Source of the DNA: M3007 sp964484205 | Lineage (GTDB): Bacteria; Bacteroidota; Bacteroidia; Chitinophagales; Saprospiraceae | DNA length: 64,000 nucleotides | Assembly: GCA_964484205.1 (NCBI GenBank) | Contig: CAZAEZ010000001.1 | Location: 186,001-250,000, forward strand | Reading direction: 5' to 3' | Part shown: positions 59,216-64,000 of the stretch, in pieces | Numbering within the stretch: the stretch's first letter is position 1 | How the letters are laid out: every line of letters begins with the position of its first letter | Translations under genes and position numbers: made by a program | Notes under the pieces: model-generated | Told to the model about the DNA's origin: nothing | Seen by the model: the letters and a program-made list of their open reading frames with translations, nothing else | Databases searched by the model: none

Positions 59216-62152
59216 ATGAAAAATAGCTACAAATCAATTTTGGCAGGCATGCTTCTGCTGGTGATCGGCGGTCAGGCACTTGCGCAGCATTCCGTTGCCC
59301 GCGAATGGAACGAAGCACTACTGGGCGCCATCCGCAAAGATCTGGCCCGTCCAACGGTACATGCCCGCAATCTTTTTCATGTTTCCATGGCCATGTATGA
59401 TGCCTGGGCGGCGTACGATTCCATTGCAGAACCATTCTTGCTCGGAAAGGCGGTTGGCGCATTTTCCTGCGGATTTAACGGGGTTCCTGCACCTGCAAAT
59501 ATTCAGGCGGCTCGTGCGGAGGCAATTTCCTATGCTGCCTACCGGGTGTTAAAATACCGTTTTCAATACTCTCCCAATGCGCCAACCACCCTGGCGCAAT
59601 TTGACGCCCTGATGGCGCAGCTTGGGTACAGCACTACGTTTACCTCGACAAACTATGCTTCCGGATCGCCCGCAGCACTGGGGAATTATATCGCCCAATG
59701 CGTCATCAGTTTTGGGCTGCAAGACGGCTCTAATGAGCAAAACGGTTATACCAACCAGTTTTATCAGCCGGTTAACCCATCCCTGGTCATAAAATTTCCC
59801 GGCAATCCGGACATCCTCGACCCGAACCGGTGGCAGCCACTGACCCTTGATGTTTTTATCGACCAGAGCGGCAATGTTATCCCAATTAACACCCCGCCCT
59901 TCCTCAGCCCTGAATGGGGCAAAGTGGTGCCGTTTTCCCTTACACCCAACGATCTAAAGGTTTACCAGCGCGGCGGACAAAACTATTGGGTATATCACGA
60001 CCCGGGTCCCCCACCCTACCTGGACACCACTGCCGTTGGTGGAATTTCGGAAGAATACAAATGGGGGTTTTCCCTCGTAGCGGCCTGGTCGGGCCAACTG
60101 GACGCAACCGACACCACGATGTGGGATATATCGCCGGCGTCTATTGGAAATATTCAATATTACCCTGCGACCTTCCCGGAACTGCGCGATTTTCATAATT
60201 TAATGGACGGTGGCGACCCCAGCCCCGGCCATGCCCTGAACCCCAGAACGGGTCAGCCGTATGAACCACAAATCGTCCACCGCGGCGACTATGCACGCGT
60301 ACTGGCTGAATTCTGGGCGGACGGCCCTGCCTCGGAAACGCCCCCGGGCCACTGGTTTACCATTCTGAATTATGTCAGCGATCACCCGCAAGCGGTGAAA
60401 AAATTCAAGGGTAAGGGGCCGGTGCTGGATGATCTGGAATGGGATGTCAAATCGTATTTTATGCTCGGCGGCGCCATGCATGATGTGGCAATCACGGCTT
60501 GGGGGATCAAAGGCTGGTACGATTATATTCGCCCCGTTTCGGCAATTCGGGCCATGGCGGAATATGGACAAAGCAGCGATCCGGATTTACCCTCATATCA
60601 CCCTGCCGGTTTTCAGCTAATACCCGGCCGCATCGAGTTGGTGGATGAAAATGATCCCCTGGCCGGCTCAAACTTTGAACATGTTGGCAAAGTGAAAATA
60701 TTTGCCTGGCGCGGCCCCGATTTCATTCAAAACCCACAAACCGATATTGCTGGTTGTGCCTGGATTCTGGCCGAGAACTGGTGGCCATACCAACGCCCAT
60801 CGTTTGTAACACCGCCGTTTGCCGGCTATATTTCGGGGCATTCCACGTATTCCCGGGCGGCAGCAGAATTGCTGACGCAACTTACGGGCGACCCTTTCTT
60901 CCCGGGCGGGATGGGAGAATTTGACGCGCCAAAAAATGAATTTCTGGTCTTTGAAGAAGGTCCCAGCACCGACCTGGTGCTTCAATGGGCAACTTACCGG
61001 GATGCGTCCGATCAATGCAGTCTTTCCCGGATTTGGGGCGGCATCCACCCGCCGGCCGACGACATGCCGGGCCGCTTGATCGGCATTGAAATTGGAAACG
61101 AGGCCTTTGATTTTGCCCTCAAACATTTTTATAAAGACGAAGACGGCGACGGTTTCGTCAGCATCGATGATTGCGATGATCATAACCCGGCGGTTTACCC
61201 CGGCGCACCCGAAATTTGCGATAACCTCGACAATAATTGCAATAACCTGGCCGACGACGGCATATTCCTGTACACCTACTTCCTCGATCAGGACGGCGAT
61301 GCATTCGGAACAACGGCATTAACTTTCGATACCTGCGCGGCATTCGCACCGGCCGGGTTTTCCGAAAACAGTCTCGACTGCGATGATTCCAATCCGGAAG
61401 TCCACCCCGGCGCAGCCGAAATCTGCGATCAAATTGACAATGACTGCAACGGCATGATCGATGATAACATCCAGATTTATACCTATTTCCTGGACATGGA
61501 TGGCGATTCCTTTGGCGCCGATGCCACGACATTTGACACCTGTTCGACGGATATTCCGGCCGGCTATGTCGCCAACAACCTCGACTGCGACGACACTAAT
61601 CCGGAAATCCATCCCGGCGCCATGGAAGTTTGTGACAATATCGACAACAACTGTAACGGCGCTGCGGATGACGGGCTCCCGTTGCATACCTATTACCTGG
61701 ATTTGGATGGCGACGCTTTTGGAACCAACATCCTGACGCTCGCTATTTGCGCAACGGAAGCGCCTTCCGGATATGCAAATAACGATCTCGATTGCGACGA
61801 CACCAATCCGGATGTTAACCCGGGCGCCATGGAAGTGCCTGATGGTTTGGATAACGACTGTAACGGCCTGGTTGATGACGGGGTATCCTCGGCAAATGCC
61901 CTCATCGCGCCACAGTGGAAACTGTTTCCGAATCCGGCAAGGGAGGTTTTGACCATACAGTACCCCTATTCCGGGCAACTGGCTGGAAATATCCAATCTA
62001 TGGACGGGCATCTGGTTCAAACAGTTTTATTAGATTTTACAAACAACACTGCTGAATTGAACCCGGGGGATTTGCCAACCGGGATGTACGTGTTAAATTT
62101 GATTGCCGCCGACGGGAGCCGGCTTGTACATGCCCGGTTTGTCCGGTTCTGA
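59216..62152 (+). CDS. Secreted vanadium-haloperoxidase-like protein with MopE repeats and T9SS domain
   Basis: A 978-residue protein from ATG 59216, with a signal peptide ending near QALAQ. The catalytic part (about 30-640) has GYISGHSTYSRAAAELL near residue 537 and SRIWGGIHPPADDMPG near 605, matching the SGH and RxxxGxH phosphate/vanadate-binding motifs of vanadium haloperoxidases and PAP2 enzymes. Four MopE-like repeats follow (about 640-890), each with DCDDxNPxxxPGAxE and DNNCNG-type strings that may bind metal. A type A sorting domain ends the protein (WKLFPNPAREVLTIQY and LPTGMYVLNLI). A haloperoxidase or phosphatase role is inferred, not shown. Confidence 0.85.
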   Translation: MKNSYKSILAGMLLLVIGGQALAQHSVAREWNEALLGAIRKDLARPTVHARNLFHVSMAMYDAWAAYDSIAEPFLLGKAVGAFSCGFNGVPAPANIQAARAEAISYAAYRVLKYRFQYSPNAPTTLAQFDALMAQLGYSTTFTSTNYASGSPAALGNYIAQCVISFGLQDGSNEQNGYTNQFYQPVNPSLVIKFPGNPDILDPNRWQPLTLDVFIDQSGNVIPINTPPFLSPEWGKVVPFSLTPNDLKVYQRGGQNYWVYHDPGPPPYLDTTAVGGISEEYKWGFSLVAAWSGQLDATDTTMWDISPASIGNIQYYPATFPELRDFHNLMDGGDPSPGHALNPRTGQPYEPQIVHRGDYARVLAEFWADGPASETPPGHWFTILNYVSDHPQAVKKFKGKGPVLDDLEWDVKSYFMLGGAMHDVAITAWGIKGWYDYIRPVSAIRAMAEYGQSSDPDLPSYHPAGFQLIPGRIELVDENDPLAGSNFEHVGKVKIFAWRGPDFIQNPQTDIAGCAWILAENWWPYQRPSFVTPPFAGYISGHSTYSRAAAELLTQLTGDPFFPGGMGEFDAPKNEFLVFEEGPSTDLVLQWATYRDASDQCSLSRIWGGIHPPADDMPGRLIGIEIGNEAFDFALKHFYKDEDGDGFVSIDDCDDHNPAVYPGAPEICDNLDNNCNNLADDGIFLYTYFLDQDGDAFGTTALTFDTCAAFAPAGFSENSLDCDDSNPEVHPGAAEICDQIDNDCNGMIDDNIQIYTYFLDMDGDSFGADATTFDTCSTDIPAGYVANNLDCDDTNPEIHPGAMEVCDNIDNNCNGAADDGLPLHTYYLDLDGDAFGTNILTLAICATEAPSGYANNDLDCDDTNPDVNPGAMEVPDGLDNDCNGLVDDGVSSANALIAPQWKLFPNPAREVLTIQYPYSGQLAGNIQSMDGHLVQTVLLDFTNNTAELNPGDLPTGMYVLNLIAADGSRLVHARFVRF

Positions 62153-62222
62153 ACCTGAATGACCGAGGTAACGCAGGGCGGTTTTCAAACTATTTTTTCA
62201 TTGCAAACAGTCAACACGCGCA

Positions 62223-64000
62223 TTGTCTGATCCACTCGCCATTTTAACGCAATACTGGGGTTACCCGGCGTTCCGGCCGCTTCAGCAAACCATCATCCAG
62301 TCGGTGCTGGATGGCGAAGATTGCCTGGCGTTGTTGCCAACCGGAGGGGGCAAATCGATTTGTTACCAGGTGCCGGCGCTTTGCCGGGAAGGACTTTGCC
62401 TGGTAATTTCCCCGCTGATTGCTTTAATGAAAGATCAGGTGCATCAGCTCCGGCAACGCAATATTCCGGCAGCAGCCGTTTTTGCCGGCATGAGCCGCCG
62501 GGAGGTGGACATTATTTTTGAAAATGCTTGCAACGGTGCGTATAAACTGCTGTACCTGAGCCCGGAACGGCTCCAAACTGAACTTGCCCGCGAACGGATC
62601 AAGCGTATGCAAGTCAACCTTATCGCCGTGGATGAAGCCCACTGCGTCAGTCAGTGGGGCTATGATTTCAGGCCGCCCTACCTGGAAATTGCCGGCTTCC
62701 GGCAACAGTTGCCCGGCGTGCCGCTGCTTGCGCTCACAGCGACAGCCACGCCGGAAGTGACCAATGACATCCAGGAAAAACTGGGTTTTCAGGCGCCAAA
62801 AATTCATCAGCAAAGTTTCGCACGCCCCAATTTGTCCTACTCGGTTTTATATGAAAACAACAAGCAGGAAAAGTTGCTGGATATCCTGAAAAGTGTGCCC
62901 GGGAGCGGATTGATTTATTTGAGCAGCCGCGGAGAAACCAAAAAAACAGCAGATTTTTTACGGAAACATCGCATCGCTGCCGATTTCTACCACGCCGGTT
63001 TGAGCATGGACGTGCGCTCGCAAAAACAAGCGGACTGGATGCTTGGCAAAACCCGGATCATGGCATGCACCAATGCCTTCGGGATGGGTATTGACAAGCC
63101 CGATGTGCGTCTGGTCGTGCATCTTGCCTTGCCGGAAAGTCTGGAAGCCTACTTTCAGGAAGCCGGGCGCGCCGGGCGGGACGGAAAAAAATCGTACGCC
63201 GTGTTGTTGTATGCCGCCGCCGATGCCGACAAACTCCGCTACAACCTGAAACGGAACTACCCGGACACCGGGCTGATTCGCAAAATTTACCAGGCGCTGG
63301 GCAGTTACACACAACTGGCAACCGGAGCGGGCGCCGGTGCAAGCTTCCCGCTGGACTTCCTGCATTTTTGCCAAACGTACAACTTCGAACATGGCCCGGC
63401 GCATGCCGCACTCCGGCTGCTTGAACAGGATGGCTGGCTGACACTTTCCGATCCGGAGGGATCGATGCCGCGTGTTTTTATTGCGGCTTCGCGGGAGGCG
63501 CTGTACGACTACCAATTGCGGAATAAACAGGCAGACCTGATCACCAAATTTTTGCTGCGGGCCCATCCCGGGATTCAACGGGAGTTCATGGAAATCAGCA
63601 TTGGAACCGTAGCGCGGTACACCCAACTGGCCCCTGAAGTCGTAGTTCAAACCCTGGAAACTGCGCAAAAAGAAGGCGTTATCGTCTTTCAACCGGCGCG
63701 GCATGAGCCGTACGTCACGTTTTTGAAAGATCGCGTAGCTGCTGAAAACCTGGAAATTGATTTTACGCGGTTGAAATTTCGAAAAAAAAGAGCGACGGCG
63801 CGTGTGGACCAGGCCATTCGTTATGCCGAAACGCTCCATTGCCGAAGCCGCCAACTGTTGGCTTATTTTGGTGAAACGGATACTGAATCTTGTGGCATTT
63901 GCGATGTATGCACGGGAAGAAACCGGGCGGATGTGCCGGAGGATCTATTCGTTTCCCTGGAGCGAAAAATCAGTGCCGTGCTGAAAAAGGAAGCGCTCCC
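62223..64000 (+). CDS. recQ: ATP-dependent DNA helicase RecQ, N-terminal part
   Basis: The first 592 codons of RecQ; the 3' end is outside the window. The start is taken as TTG 62223 because the open frame (from 62172) has no ATG before the conserved sequence YWGYPAFRPLQQ. Helicase motifs are LPTGGGKSICYQ (Walker A), VDEAHCVSQWGYDFRPPY (DEAH), ALTATATPEV, SSRGETKKTA and EAGRAGRDG (motif VI). The zinc-binding region has CGICDVC near residue 560. RecQ unwinds recombination and replication intermediates. The HRDC region lies beyond the window. Confidence 0.93.
   Translation, partial: MSDPLAILTQYWGYPAFRPLQQTIIQSVLDGEDCLALLPTGGGKSICYQVPALCREGLCLVISPLIALMKDQVHQLRQRNIPAAAVFAGMSRREVDIIFENACNGAYKLLYLSPERLQTELARERIKRMQVNLIAVDEAHCVSQWGYDFRPPYLEIAGFRQQLPGVPLLALTATATPEVTNDIQEKLGFQAPKIHQQSFARPNLSYSVLYENNKQEKLLDILKSVPGSGLIYLSSRGETKKTADFLRKHRIAADFYHAGLSMDVRSQKQADWMLGKTRIMACTNAFGMGIDKPDVRLVVHLALPESLEAYFQEAGRAGRDGKKSYAVLLYAAADADKLRYNLKRNYPDTGLIRKIYQALGSYTQLATGAGAGASFPLDFLHFCQTYNFEHGPAHAALRLLEQDGWLTLSDPEGSMPRVFIAASREALYDYQLRNKQADLITKFLLRAHPGIQREFMEISIGTVARYTQLAPEVVVQTLETAQKEGVIVFQPARHEPYVTFLKDRVAAENLEIDFTRLKFRKKRATARVDQAIRYAETLHCRSRQLLAYFGETDTESCGICDVCTGRNRADVPEDLFVSLERKISAVLKKEAL

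Noticed and set aside
62958..63854. 298-codon - strand open frame opposite recQ
   Set aside because: Antisense to the helicase core; composition follows the opposite strand.

Overview
The window is chromosomal DNA from a member of the Bacteroidota, most likely of the Saprospiria (Lewinella/Haliscomenobacter-like) type. The evidence is several secreted proteins with C-terminal type IX secretion (T9SS) sorting domains, a PorE-like/PorP-SprF gene pair, Bacteroidota-style promoters (TAnnTTTG), the futalosine menaquinone pathway, and a Bacteroidota-type arginine decarboxylase. No rRNA, transposase, prophage or CRISPR array was found. The genus call is inference.

Layout. 0-6 kb: the tail of a T9SS cargo protein, trmN6, a small HTH protein, a glycosyltransferase, mqnE-mqnA, a lipoprotein MsrA and an Nfu protein. 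6-10 kb: a helix-hairpin-helix/outer-membrane protein, a MITE-like palindromic element, and three small envelope proteins. 10-17 kb: an esterase, a YfhO-type membrane protein, a surface-glycan group (GT4, FkbM methyltransferase, another glycosyltransferase) and a DEDDh exonuclease. 17-24 kb: arginine decarboxylase, a dif-like site, TamB and a coiled-coil membrane protein. 24-29 kb: a molybdenum-cofactor cluster (mobA, moaC, moeA, moaA, moaD, moaE) with a TauE/SafE sulfite-exporter-type permease. 29-34 kb: small envelope proteins, a rhodanese lipoprotein, a fatty-acid hydroxylase and a fused E1 alpha/beta 2-oxoacid dehydrogenase. 34-45 kb: T9SS cargo, a 1520-residue repeat protein with a C-terminal S74 chaperone domain, PorE-like and PorP/SprF proteins, and a GT9 glycosyltransferase. 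45-48 kb: an alpha-amylase lipoprotein and a beta-phosphoglucomutase-like HAD protein. 48-64 kb: very large secreted proteins (thioredoxin plus repeats; an M43 metalloprotease; a vanadium-haloperoxidase-like protein with MopE repeats), an inner-membrane protein with a propeller-like C-terminus, a CotH-like protein, tRNA-Ser(UGA), and the first 592 codons of recQ.

Most interesting result. A 28-bp sequence at 18371-18398 closely matches the XerCD site dif (20/28 identities to E. coli dif, 10/11 in the XerD arm). Every GGGNAGGG (KOPS-like) octamer I found left of it lies on the + strand (3.9, 13.6 twice, 14.9, 17.4 kb). Every one to the right lies on the - strand (19.4, 22.1, 26.2, 31.9, 40.3, 56.0 kb). 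The octamers therefore converge on the dif-like site, so the window probably spans the replication terminus. Both observations come from reading the sequence by eye; their meaning is inferred from E. coli.

Other points: the HAD protein has Asn where its catalytic Asp should be; the S74-domain gene carries three recent approximately 320-bp tandem duplications; and a 161-bp element with 16-bp terminal inverted repeats lies at 8.1-8.3 kb.
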